Below are positions 6,471 to 12,820 of a stretch of 40,862 bases of DNA, in pieces; position 1 is the stretch's first letter, and the number at the start of each line of letters is the position of its first letter. This DNA comes from a virus. The stretch spans positions 1 to 40,862 of the IMG/VR virus record IMGVR_UViG_3300031825_000034; one strand, written 5' to 3'. The notes beneath the pieces are model-generated. The model made no database searches and was not told the origin of the DNA. It worked only from the letters and a program-made list of their open reading frames with translations. The position numbers and the translations under genes are program-made.

Positions 6471-6895
6471 CGGTTATCGCATGGGACGGAAAGACGCTGG
6501 CGGCCGACAAGATGTCGTGCGCGGCCGGACACGGCCACACCGTCACCAAGATCCACCGGTTGCGCGATGGGTCCATCGCCGGCTTCGAGGGCGACGGTGA
6601 TAGCGCGATGGCGCTGCTTGCGTGGTTGAACGCAGCACGCGACCCCAATGCCTACCCAGAGGCCCAGAAGGACAACGCCGCCTGCGCCTTCGTCGTGACG
6701 CCGGGCGGTGTGTGCAATTCATACGGCAAGACCCCGTACCCGCAGCGCCTGGAGGACCAGATCTACGCCATGGGCCACGGCCGCGACTTCGCGCTGGCTG
6801 CCATGCACTGCGGCAAGACCGCGCGAGAGGCGGTCGAGATTGCCTGCCGGCTCGACGTGTTCTGCGGCAACGGGATCGACACGCTGACGCTTTGA
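6467..6895 (+). CDS. Proteasome-beta/HslV-like Ntn hydrolase
   Basis: 142 residues starting at ATG 6467. MTVIAWDGKTLAADK matches the N-terminal strands of HslV and the phage or prophage proteins related to it. After Met removal Thr2 would be the N-terminal nucleophile, and Lys in TVTKIHRL would correspond to the catalytic Lys33 region of HslV. Later parts also fit: AGFEGDGDSAMALLAWL, YAMGHGRDFALAAMHCGKTA and VEIACRLDVFCG. HslV itself is a protease that needs the ATPase HslU; no ATPase gene is near, so this phage enzyme may act alone, borrow host HslU, or have lost activity. The role in infection is unknown. Confidence 0.78.
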   Translation: MTVIAWDGKTLAADKMSCAAGHGHTVTKIHRLRDGSIAGFEGDGDSAMALLAWLNAARDPNAYPEAQKDNAACAFVVTPGGVCNSYGKTPYPQRLEDQIYAMGHGRDFALAAMHCGKTAREAVEIACRLDVFCGNGIDTLTL

Positions 6896-6912
6896 ATCAA
6901 AAAAGGATCGAT

Positions 6913-7326
6913 ATGGCAACAGAAGACAAGAGCTACACCACGGGCGACATCCGCTCCATCATGGTCCCGGTCGCCGAAGCCTTCATTGGCCTGCGCGACG
7001 GAAGCAACCAGGTGGCCCAGTACAACCGGCTGGCCGCCGCCATGAACATCGGAATCGTGCGCAGCGAATCCATCGGGGAGGGGGCTGTCGAAGTATTCCG
7101 GGCGGCCCAGCAGGCACTGCTGGACGCGGACGCCATCTACGAGGCCCTGCGCTGCTACACCTTCACCCCCGGCGCCCTGGTGGCGTTGGCCAAAGGGGTG
7201 CAGGGCTACTCGGAACTGCTCGCGATGAGCACGCCGGCCCAGATGGAGCAGGCCCGCGCCGAGTGCGCGCGGCGGCTGGGTGCCGGGATTGTCGCGACAC
7301 CCAGCACCGGCCCAACGGTCCATTGA
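6913..7326 (+). CDS. Hypothetical protein, 137 aa
   Basis: Starts at ATG 6913 after an A-rich leader with AAGGA at 6902-6906. The protein is largely helical and neutral, without membrane segments. Segments such as IMVPVAEAFIGLRDGSNQV and VFRAAQQALLDADAIYEALR suggest an all-alpha fold. The fresh ribosome site and the 17-base gap set it slightly apart from the overlapping genes upstream. It precedes the putative Q-like zinc-finger gene. I do not recognise the family. Confidence 0.7.
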   Translation: MATEDKSYTTGDIRSIMVPVAEAFIGLRDGSNQVAQYNRLAAAMNIGIVRSESIGEGAVEVFRAAQQALLDADAIYEALRCYTFTPGALVALAKGVQGYSELLAMSTPAQMEQARAECARRLGAGIVATPSTGPTVH

Positions 7327-7350
7327 ACAGATTCGAAGTAAAGGATGGAC

Positions 7351-7866
7351 ATGGCGACAATCACCGAGCGATACCAGAGCGCAGCGAATTCCAAGGACCT
7401 GACCGCCAAGGCCGGCAGGGAAGGGGACGTCGACGCGATCGTGGCCGTAGCCTGGAACCGCAGCCGCGTCGGCGCAGCCCTGATGCGGCTGCACAGCGAC
7501 TGGGACGGCCTGGCCAAGCGCGGGGGAAAGCTCGAGCAGACCTACCTGCAGCTGAAGGCGCTGTCCGAGGTGCGCGGCAACATCCTGCTGTGGGCCCGGG
7601 AGCGCAGGATGGAGGATGCGGGCAACAAGGTCGACGCCGTGCTGTGCTGGTGGCTGGAGCCGGCCTGCCAGAGCTGCAACGGGACGAAGTGGATCGTGAA
7701 GGAACACCAGCCGAACCGCCCCTGCAACGTCTGCCGCGGCACCGGCGAGGCGAAGATTCCGTACGGCACCGATGGAATCGCCATGCTGGCCTACATCGGG
7801 AGCTGCATGCACCGGGCGCAGGCGAGCATTCGGGGGAAAATGCGGCCTCAAGGAGTGAAATCATGA
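7351..7866 (+). CDS. Zinc-finger protein, possible Q-like late antiterminator
   Basis: 171 residues. I chose ATG 7351 because AAGGA (7341-7345) is properly spaced from it; the ATG at 7345 would be too close. The N-terminal 95 residues are helical and charged. Residues about 108-134 hold a DnaJ-like zinc motif, PACQSCNGT ... PCNVCRGTGEAKIP, followed by a helical end ending basic (IRGKMRPQGVKS). Phage 82-type Q and DUF1133 antiterminators have this CxxCxGxx...CxxCxGtG finger near the C-terminus and lie just upstream of the late control region, as here (8.2-9.2 kb). The antiterminator role is inferred from finger type and position; a generic zinc-ribbon protein is the alternative. Confidence 0.62.
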   Translation: MATITERYQSAANSKDLTAKAGREGDVDAIVAVAWNRSRVGAALMRLHSDWDGLAKRGGKLEQTYLQLKALSEVRGNILLWARERRMEDAGNKVDAVLCWWLEPACQSCNGTKWIVKEHQPNRPCNVCRGTGEAKIPYGTDGIAMLAYIGSCMHRAQASIRGKMRPQGVKS

Positions 7867-8171
7867 AAGATATAGCTTTGCCTATGCCGATCGCCTATGC
7901 CGAGATTGGCGAAGAGCAATCTGGGCGGCCGATTCTGATCGCCGCCCATCTGAAGGCGGAAGCCATCGCGGGCGAACATCGTCGCTACCCGCTATTCAGC
8001 GCTGACCAGATGCGCGCCTTCTACGCTGAGGGCGTCCGTGCTGGAATGGATCGGGCTGAAGTGATCTGTGAGGAGTTGCCGACGACGCATTCTGACGTGG
8101 ACCCTCTGGTTGAGGGAATTATTCAGATGGATTGCGTCGCCGCCATCCGAGCCGGGACACCGCATAAGTAA
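7863..8171 (+). CDS. Hypothetical protein, 102 aa, last gene of the early block
   Basis: ATG 7863 overlaps the stop of the zinc-finger gene (ATGA). The protein is acidic and soluble (PMPIAYAEIGEEQSGRPILI, then YPLFSADQMRAFYAEGVRAG). Base composition is visibly less GC-rich than the late genes. The middle part, FSADQMRAFYAEGVRAGMDRA, resembles a small conserved segment in phage proteins of unknown function. It ends 22 bases before the palindrome that opens the structured control region. No function can be given. Confidence 0.6.
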   Translation: MKDIALPMPIAYAEIGEEQSGRPILIAAHLKAEAIAGEHRRYPLFSADQMRAFYAEGVRAGMDRAEVICEELPTTHSDVDPLVEGIIQMDCVAAIRAGTPHK

Positions 8172-8193
8172 TCTGAACTACTTGCGCGCCGAG

Positions 8194-8326
8194 CTGTAAC
8201 AGTTCACAATTCGCCCAACCCGCGCAAGGGCCACCGCGCCGAACCCATGGAATGAGGCGCACCCACTGCCGAAACCAGGACGCTTTCAACGCAGCGTCCT
8301 CGACCTCCAGGGGAGCGGTGCCCTTG
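8194..8326 (+). promoter_or_regulatory. Two-hairpin element, copy A (put/qut-like antitermination or late control site)
   Basis: Four parts recur in the same order at 31639-31752: the palindrome CTGTAACAG (8194-8202), the block CGCGCAAGGGC (8221-8231), hairpin 1 with a perfect 8-bp stem AGGACGCT/AGCGTCCT (8277-8284 and 8293-8300) around the loop TTCAACGC, and hairpin 2 CAGGGG/CCCTTG (8308-8313 and 8321-8326). Between the copies the hairpin 1 stem differs by a compensated pair (A-T here, G-C there), and hairpin 2 is kept although its sequence differs, so the RNA structure appears selected. It precedes terminators at 8715 and 8831 and the late genes. No sigma-70 -10 box was found. The role is inferred; HK022 put RNA is the nearest analogy. 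Confidence 0.6.
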
Positions 8327-8365
8327 AAAATCAACAAGGCCCGGCGCGCGGATCTGGAGGGGACC

Positions 8366-8689
8366 ATGAAGACCGTCATCGCTGCCACAATGCTGGCCGC
8401 CGCTGCGCTCACCGGGTGCGCGACAAAAACCTATGGCCGCGTCGGGCCCCTGACCGCATTCGAGAAGGATTCCCTGACCTGCCGCGAGATCGCGCTGGAT
8501 ACCGCTCGCACGAACGGCTTCATCGAACGGGTCACCACGGAAAGCAGGTTCAGCGGCAAGGATGTGATGGCGTTCCTCGGGGATTTCGGCATCGGGAACT
8601 CGATGGAGCGGCGGGCCGCCATGGAAAGCGCGGTCACCCGCCAGAAGCAGCTGGGCGAGCTGCGCAGCACCAAGAAGTGCGACACGTAG
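8366..8689 (+). CDS. Phage lipoprotein, 107 aa
   Basis: Starts at ATG 8366 after a strong GGAGGGG site at 8356-8362. Residues 1-18 are a lipoprotein signal (MKTVIAATMLAAAALTGC) with lipobox LTGC and lipidated Cys18; the mature protein would sit in the inner or outer membrane. The soluble part is charged, with a second cysteine (DSLTCREIALDTARTNGF) and one near the end (KKCDT) that could form a disulfide. It stands alone between the control element and two terminators and so may be made separately from the late genes. Superinfection exclusion or an envelope role is possible; it is not next to the spanin genes. Confidence 0.8.
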   Translation: MKTVIAATMLAAAALTGCATKTYGRVGPLTAFEKDSLTCREIALDTARTNGFIERVTTESRFSGKDVMAFLGDFGIGNSMERRAAMESAVTRQKQLGELRSTKKCDT

Positions 8690-8714
8690 GCCCAGCGCCA
8701 CGGAATCAAACCAG

Positions 8715-8735
8715 GCCCGCCACCGTGCGGGCTTT
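8715..8735 (+). terminator. Terminator-like hairpin after the lipoprotein gene
   Basis: Perfect 6-bp stem GCCCGC/GCGGGC (8715-8720 and 8727-8732), loop CACCGT, then TTTGT. The T-run is short, so termination may be partial. It lies 26 bases after the lipoprotein stop. Confidence 0.55.
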
Positions 8736-8830
8736 GTAGTTTCTGGCGAGCCCGCCAGTGCAGAGGCCTTATCAGCCGCACCCGGTGAAAGCCCGGCCCT
8801 CTGTCTCCTCCTTGGGTCATCCCTCGGATT

Positions 8831-8864
8831 GCCCGGTGCCTTCGCGGTGCCGGGCTCTTTTCTT
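8831..8864 (+). terminator. Rho-independent terminator ahead of the late genes
   Basis: Ten-bp stem with two G-T pairs, GCCCGGTGCC/GGTGCCGGGC (8831-8840 and 8846-8855), loop TTCGC, then TCTTTTCTT. This is the strongest terminator in the region and would stop early transcription before the packaging genes unless read-through or a downstream promoter operates. Confidence 0.75.
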
Positions 8865-9175
8865 CGGCCCATAGCGGCCAACCCCTTTCGGCGGAAGACG
8901 CCAGCACGGTGATGTCGTCGGGTTCAAGCCCAGGCTGCGAGGTTCGCTGCCCATCGACCCAGCCCGCGCTGCCCCGTTCCTGACGGCCGCCGAATTCAAT
9001 CCCCCAATCCCGCCGAACAGACGCGCAAGCCCAGGCGTGCGGCTGGTGGGACCGTGGCCAGCCGGCCTTTCAGCCCCGCCCGCCTCGGGGTCACTGGGTG
9101 TAGGCGAACCGGCAGGGCCGCAGCGGTTCACGCCGTAAGCCCGGATCAATGCGGCCCCCTTCGGGGAGATTCCTT
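8865..9175 (+). other. Non-coding stretch upstream of terminase: hairpins, possible late promoter or packaging site
   Basis: About 310 bases with no convincing gene on either strand. It contains GGCG/CGCC around 8892 with loop GAAGA, and a larger hairpin at 9103-9134: GGCGAACCG pairs with CGGTT plus CGCC, with a two-base bulge. The ribosome site GGGGAG (9163-9168) of the next gene partly overlaps a short CCCC/GGGG hairpin, which could limit its translation. The place, just upstream of the small terminase gene, is where cos or pac sites and late promoters commonly lie; I see no clear -10/-35 pair. Confidence 0.4.
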
Positions 9176-9856
9176 ATGGCAGACACCCCAGAACAGAAGA
9201 CCGCCCCCGACTGGGAGCGCATCGAAGCCGACTACCGCGCCGGCATCCTGAGCCTGCGGGAAATCGCCGATCCCTTCGAGATCACGGAAGGCGCCATCCG
9301 CAAGCGCGCCAAGAGGGACGGATGGTCCCGCGACCTTACCGCCAAGATCAAGGCGAGGGCTGAAGAACTGGTACGCAAGGATGCGGTACGCGGCGAGGGT
9401 ACGCACCCGGACTACCGCGTACCGGAAAAGGACATCGTCGATGCCAATGCCGAGATCGTGGCCAACGTGGACCGCCGGCACAAGGCAACTTCGAAGCGCG
9501 GCCAGGAGCTGGTCGACAAGCTGATTGCCGAACTGGAGCTCACCACCGACAACCTCGCCGACTTCGAGAAGCTTGGCGAGTTGCTGGACGAGACCGAGTT
9601 CACCGAGACCGGGCGGGTCAAGGAAGACAAGCTGAACAGGATTTACCGAGCTGTCATCAGCATGGGCGGCCGGGTCGATAGCTTGAAGAAGCTGGCCGAG
9701 ACATTCGAGAAGTTCGCGAAGTTCGAGCGTGTCGCGTACCGCCTGGAAGACGGCGAGCCGCCGGAAACACCGATCGACGGCGGACCCCTCACCAACGAAA
9801 CCGCCCGCCGCATCGCCTTCATCCTCAACAAGGGCCTGCGGGCTCAGAAGGACTGA
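9176..9856 (+). CDS. Terminase small subunit
   Basis: 226 residues from ATG 9176, preceded by GGGGAG at 9163-9168. Residues about 12-50 form a helix-turn-helix of the small-terminase type: YRAGILSLREIADPFEI, then EGAIRKRAKRDGWSRDL. The rest is strongly helical and charged, fitting the oligomerisation part of small terminases, with a C-terminal arm. It would recognise the packaging site and load the large subunit. Unusually, two small structural-type genes lie between it and the large subunit gene. An in-frame ATG at 9149 lies upstream but lacks a ribosome site, so I use 9176. Confidence 0.85.
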   Translation: MADTPEQKTAPDWERIEADYRAGILSLREIADPFEITEGAIRKRAKRDGWSRDLTAKIKARAEELVRKDAVRGEGTHPDYRVPEKDIVDANAEIVANVDRRHKATSKRGQELVDKLIAELELTTDNLADFEKLGELLDETEFTETGRVKEDKLNRIYRAVISMGGRVDSLKKLAETFEKFAKFERVAYRLEDGEPPETPIDGGPLTNETARRIAFILNKGLRAQKD

Positions 9857-9859
9857 CCC

Positions 9860-10213
9860 ATGGCCCAGACCGTTACCCCCATCAACCCGCATGCGCACCT
9901 GAGCAAGATCGCCGCCATCACGCAGGCCGACTGGATCGATGCTCGCGTCCTGGCTGCCGGTGTGGCCGAGACCTATCAGGCCCCGGCCGGTGCCAAGTAC
10001 GTGCGCATCGCAGGAGACGGCACCTTCTACGCCAAGATCGCCGCCGCATCGACCGCAGCGGCAGTGCCCGCGGCCGACATCGTCGACGGCACGGCCTCCG
10101 AACTCATGCCCGCCGGCGCCGTGGAGTTCCGCACGCTGCCCGTGGACCAGGCGTTCATCAGCCTGATCGCTTCGGCGGCCTGCGTCGTGACGCTTTCCTT
10201 CTACCGGAACTGA
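9860..10213 (+). CDS. Putative structural protein, 117 aa
   Basis: Starts at ATG 9860 three bases after the terminase stop. The composition is Ala/Val-rich and beta-forming, with small residues (TYQAPAGAKYVRIAGDGTFY, then AAAVPAADIVDGTASELMP). The end, FISLIASAACVVTLSFYRN, looks like a buried beta strand rather than a membrane helix. Small beta proteins like this near terminase and capsid genes are often head-decoration or fibre components. No motif is conclusive. It ends just before a GC hairpin at 10221-10242. Confidence 0.6.
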   Translation: MAQTVTPINPHAHLSKIAAITQADWIDARVLAAGVAETYQAPAGAKYVRIAGDGTFYAKIAAASTAAAVPAADIVDGTASELMPAGAVEFRTLPVDQAFISLIASAACVVTLSFYRN

Positions 10214-10220
10214 ACCCCTT

Positions 10221-10242
10221 GCCGCCCGGGTGATTGGGCGGC
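10221..10242 (+). terminator. GC-rich hairpin without T-run
   Basis: Perfect 7-bp stem GCCGCCC/GGGCGGC with an 8-base loop GGGTGATT, seven bases after the preceding stop. No T-run follows, so it may be an RNA-stability or attenuation hairpin rather than a full terminator. Confidence 0.4.
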
Positions 10243-10281
10243 TGTGTCTCCACCAGCAACAGCAACAGCAGGAGTAAGCAA

Positions 10282-10806
10282 ATGGACATCCTCACCTCGA
10301 TTCACGGCCGCCGGGTCGGCCTGGGCCCGAACGCCGAATTGATCCTCAACAAGCCCAACGGCGGGCAAACGCTCGTCGGCGCCTACGTGGACAAGATCAT
10401 CACCAGCGCGCAGGTGCTGGCCCTGTTCGGCACTCCCGTGGAGGTGATCGCCGCGCCGGGGGCCGGGAAGATCATCGTTCCGCTGCGCATGCAGCTGTAC
10501 AAGCCCGCCGGCACCGCCTACGGTGGAATCGCGACGGGCGAGGACCTGGTGCTGAAGTACACCAATGCTGCGGGCGCGCAGTGCTCCGGTGTGGTCGAAG
10601 CAACGGGCTTCCTGGACCAGGCCACCGCGCAGAGCCGATTCGTGGGCATGCAGGCTTCGACCGGCGCCACGGCCAGCGATGTGAATGGTGTGGCCAACGC
10701 CGCGGTGGTGCTGCACATGCTGGTGGGCGAAGTCACCACCGGCGACACGGTTCTGGTCGCGCGCGTCTGGTACGACATCATCTCTTCGACGCTGCCGGTC
10801 GCCTGA
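10282..10806 (+). CDS. Putative structural protein, 174 aa
   Basis: ATG 10282 lies after AGGAGTAAGCAA (AGGAG at 10270-10274), a good ribosome site. The protein is beta-rich, with many Ala, Gly and Val residues (GRRVGLGPNAELILNKPNGG, LVGAYVDKIITSAQVLALFG) and a C-terminus of strand-like segments. The strong independent ribosome site suggests a highly made protein, as expected of a virion component. It sits between the small-terminase block and the large terminase, which is an unusual place. The exact role (minor head, decoration or fibre) cannot be told. It overlaps the next start by one base (TGATG). Confidence 0.65.
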   Translation: MDILTSIHGRRVGLGPNAELILNKPNGGQTLVGAYVDKIITSAQVLALFGTPVEVIAAPGAGKIIVPLRMQLYKPAGTAYGGIATGEDLVLKYTNAAGAQCSGVVEATGFLDQATAQSRFVGMQASTGATASDVNGVANAAVVLHMLVGEVTTGDTVLVARVWYDIISSTLPVA

Positions 10807-12362
10807 TGCAGCTGGCCGAAGTCCTCGACGCGCTTGCCGCCCTGCCGGAGAAAGACCGGCAGGCGGTAGCGCGCGAGGCTTTGGAGGCTACCAAGGACAT
10901 GGCCTGGTGCCCGAACCCCGGGCCGCAGACCGACGCCTTCCACTGCGAAGCCGACGAGCTGTTCTATGGTGGCCAGGCCGGCGGCGGAAAGACCGGTCTG
11001 GAGGTTGGGCTGGCCCTGACCGAGCACCAGCGGTCCCTGCTGCTGCGCCGTACCAACAAGGAAGCCGACGGCCTGGTCAAGGCCATCGAGGAGGTTGTCG
11101 GGCACCGCAACGGCTACAACAGCCAGAAGAACAGCTGGCGCATGGGCGAGCGGATCATCGACCTGGGCGGCTGCCAGCTCGAGGACGACAAGCAGAAGTA
11201 CAAGGGCGACCCCCACGACCTGATCGCCTTCGACGAGGTCAGCGACTTCACCGAGACGCAGTACACCTTCATCATCGGCTGGAATCGCTCCACCATCCCC
11301 GGCCAGCGTTGCCGCATCGTCGCCGCCGGCAATCCACCGACCCGCCCCGAGGGCCTCTGGGTGCTCAAGCGCTGGGCGGCATGGCTGGACCCCAAGCACC
11401 CGCGCCCGGCCAAGCCCGGCGAGCTGCGCTGGTACACCACCGACGAAGCCGGCCGCGAGATCGAGGTGGACGGGCCCGGCCCGCACTGGATCGGCGGCGA
11501 GCAGATCGTCGCCCGTTCGCGCACCTTCATTCCGGCCCGCCTCACCGACAACCCGGACCTCGCATCCACCAACTATGCCGCGGTGCTGGCTGCGCTGCCC
11601 GCCGAACTGCGCGCCGCCTACCGCGACGGGCGATTCGACGCCGGCCTCGAGGACGATCCCTGGCAGGCCATCCCGACCGACTGGGTGATGCTGGCGCAGG
11701 AGCGCTGGAACAAGGTTCCGCCGGTGGGCATCCCGATGTGCGCGATCGGCGTCGACGTCGCCCAGGGCGGCACCGACAACACCGTCCTGGCCCAGCGTCA
11801 TGACGGCTGGTTCGCGCCGCTGCATGCTGTCCCCGGTGCCCAGACGCCTGGCGGCACCGACGTGGCCGGCATCGTCATCGCCCGCCGGCGCGACAACGCC
11901 AAGGTGATCATCGACATCGGAGGCGGCTGGGGCGGCGATGCCTATGCCCACCTGAAGGCCAATGGTGTCGACGTGGACTCCTACATGGGCGTCAAGAAGT
12001 CGGTTCGCCGCACCGCCGACAACCAGCTGACCTTCTTCAACGTCCGCACCGAAGCGTACTGGCGCTTCCGCGAGGCGCTGAACCCAGACCAGGAAGGCGG
12101 CAGCCCGATCATGCTGCCCGATGATCGTGAGCTTCTCGCCGACCTCACGGCGCCCACCTACAGCATCGACCGCGGCGGCATCCGGCTGGAAAGCAAGGAA
12201 GACGTCGTCGACCGCATCGGTCGCAGCCCGGACAAGGGCGATGCCGTGGTCATGGCCTGGTTCTCCGGCCCAAAGATGGCCAGCCACTACCAATCCTGGA
12301 AAGAGCGCTCCGCACCTCCCAAGGTGGTCATGAGCCGCACATCAGCCCGGAGAGCTCACTGA
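10806..12362 (+). CDS. Terminase large subunit
   Basis: 518 residues. The N-terminal ATPase has Walker A GGQAGGGKT (55-63) and Walker B LIAFDE with Asp143-Glu144; the pattern AGNPP near 174-178 fits the coupling motif. The C-terminal RNase H-like nuclease shows IGVDVAQGGTDN (Asp317), VIIDIGGGWGG (Asp370) and a late acidic DKGDAV site. It pumps DNA into the procapsid and cuts concatemers. It belongs to the Terminase_6-type large subunits common in podoviruses. It starts at ATG 10806, sharing a base with the upstream stop, and ends overlapping the next ATG by one base. All key motifs are intact. Confidence 0.96.
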   Translation: MQLAEVLDALAALPEKDRQAVAREALEATKDMAWCPNPGPQTDAFHCEADELFYGGQAGGGKTGLEVGLALTEHQRSLLLRRTNKEADGLVKAIEEVVGHRNGYNSQKNSWRMGERIIDLGGCQLEDDKQKYKGDPHDLIAFDEVSDFTETQYTFIIGWNRSTIPGQRCRIVAAGNPPTRPEGLWVLKRWAAWLDPKHPRPAKPGELRWYTTDEAGREIEVDGPGPHWIGGEQIVARSRTFIPARLTDNPDLASTNYAAVLAALPAELRAAYRDGRFDAGLEDDPWQAIPTDWVMLAQERWNKVPPVGIPMCAIGVDVAQGGTDNTVLAQRHDGWFAPLHAVPGAQTPGGTDVAGIVIARRRDNAKVIIDIGGGWGGDAYAHLKANGVDVDSYMGVKKSVRRTADNQLTFFNVRTEAYWRFREALNPDQEGGSPIMLPDDRELLADLTAPTYSIDRGGIRLESKEDVVDRIGRSPDKGDAVVMAWFSGPKMASHYQSWKERSAPPKVVMSRTSARRAH

Positions 12363-12619
12363 TGTCAAGCATCCTGTCCTTCGACAAGCGCGCCATCATC
12401 ACCGGCAACTACCTGCACAAGGTCGACCCGGTGGCGAAGGCTGACCCGCTCGCGGGATCGGTCTTTGCCAGCAAGGCCGCGGCACCGGCGGCCGGAAGCG
12501 CTTCCCCCGTCCTCCTGTTGGACAAGAAGCGCGCCATGGCCAGCGCGCAGCAGCGCAACGCACGGCCCCTATCCATCCTGGGCGAGCAAACCGAATCCGA
12601 TCAGCTCGGCGTCGAATAG
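12362..12619 (+). CDS. Small head-associated protein, 85 aa (paralogue of the next gene)
   Basis: ATG 12362 overlaps the terminase stop. The protein is Ala/Pro-rich in the middle. Its C-terminal part, KKRAMASAQQRNARPLSIL, resembles KKAALASAQQRGGRASTIL in the protein encoded just downstream, so the two look like diverged tandem duplicates with different N-termini. Short proteins with this Ala-Gln-Arg-x-x-Arg ending are common immediately before portal genes in podoviruses and siphoviruses. Role unknown; a minor head component is likely. Confidence 0.65.
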   Translation: MSSILSFDKRAIITGNYLHKVDPVAKADPLAGSVFASKAAAPAAGSASPVLLLDKKRAMASAQQRNARPLSILGEQTESDQLGVE

Positions 12620-12635
12620 CAAAAGGAGAAATGCT

Positions 12636-12818
12636 ATGGGTTCACTTTTCGGCAGCAAACCTTCCATGCCCGCGGTTACGCCGCCGGCAGTCATGCCCAC
12701 GGTCAACGACGAGGCGGCGCAGAAGGCCAAGAAGGCGGCTTTGGCCAGCGCGCAGCAGCGCGGCGGCCGGGCCAGCACCATCCTGACCGACACCGCCACC
12801 AAAGACAAGCTGGGCTGA
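12636..12818 (+). CDS. Small head-associated protein, 60 aa
   Basis: ATG 12636 is seven bases after AAGGAGAA (12622-12629), a strong ribosome site; an ATG at 12631 in another frame is not used. The first 25 residues are Pro/Met-rich (PSMPAVTPPAVMPTVNDEAA), and the rest is basic with KKAALASAQQRGGRASTIL, matching the preceding gene. Proteins of this type (…RGRaSTiLt…) precede portal genes in many phages. The strong ribosome site suggests it is made in quantity. Role unknown; probably a minor virion or assembly protein. Confidence 0.7.
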   Translation: MGSLFGSKPSMPAVTPPAVMPTVNDEAAQKAKKAALASAQQRGGRASTILTDTATKDKLG

Positions 12819-12820
12819 GC

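Noticed and set aside
8915-8945. tRNA-like T-arm (GGGTTCAAGCCC)
   Set aside because: Only three base pairs form around the loop and no acceptor, D or anticodon arms can be folded nearby.
10518-12293. Long minus-strand open frame under the large terminase gene
   Set aside because: Shadow of terminase codon bias; no motif and no ribosome site.
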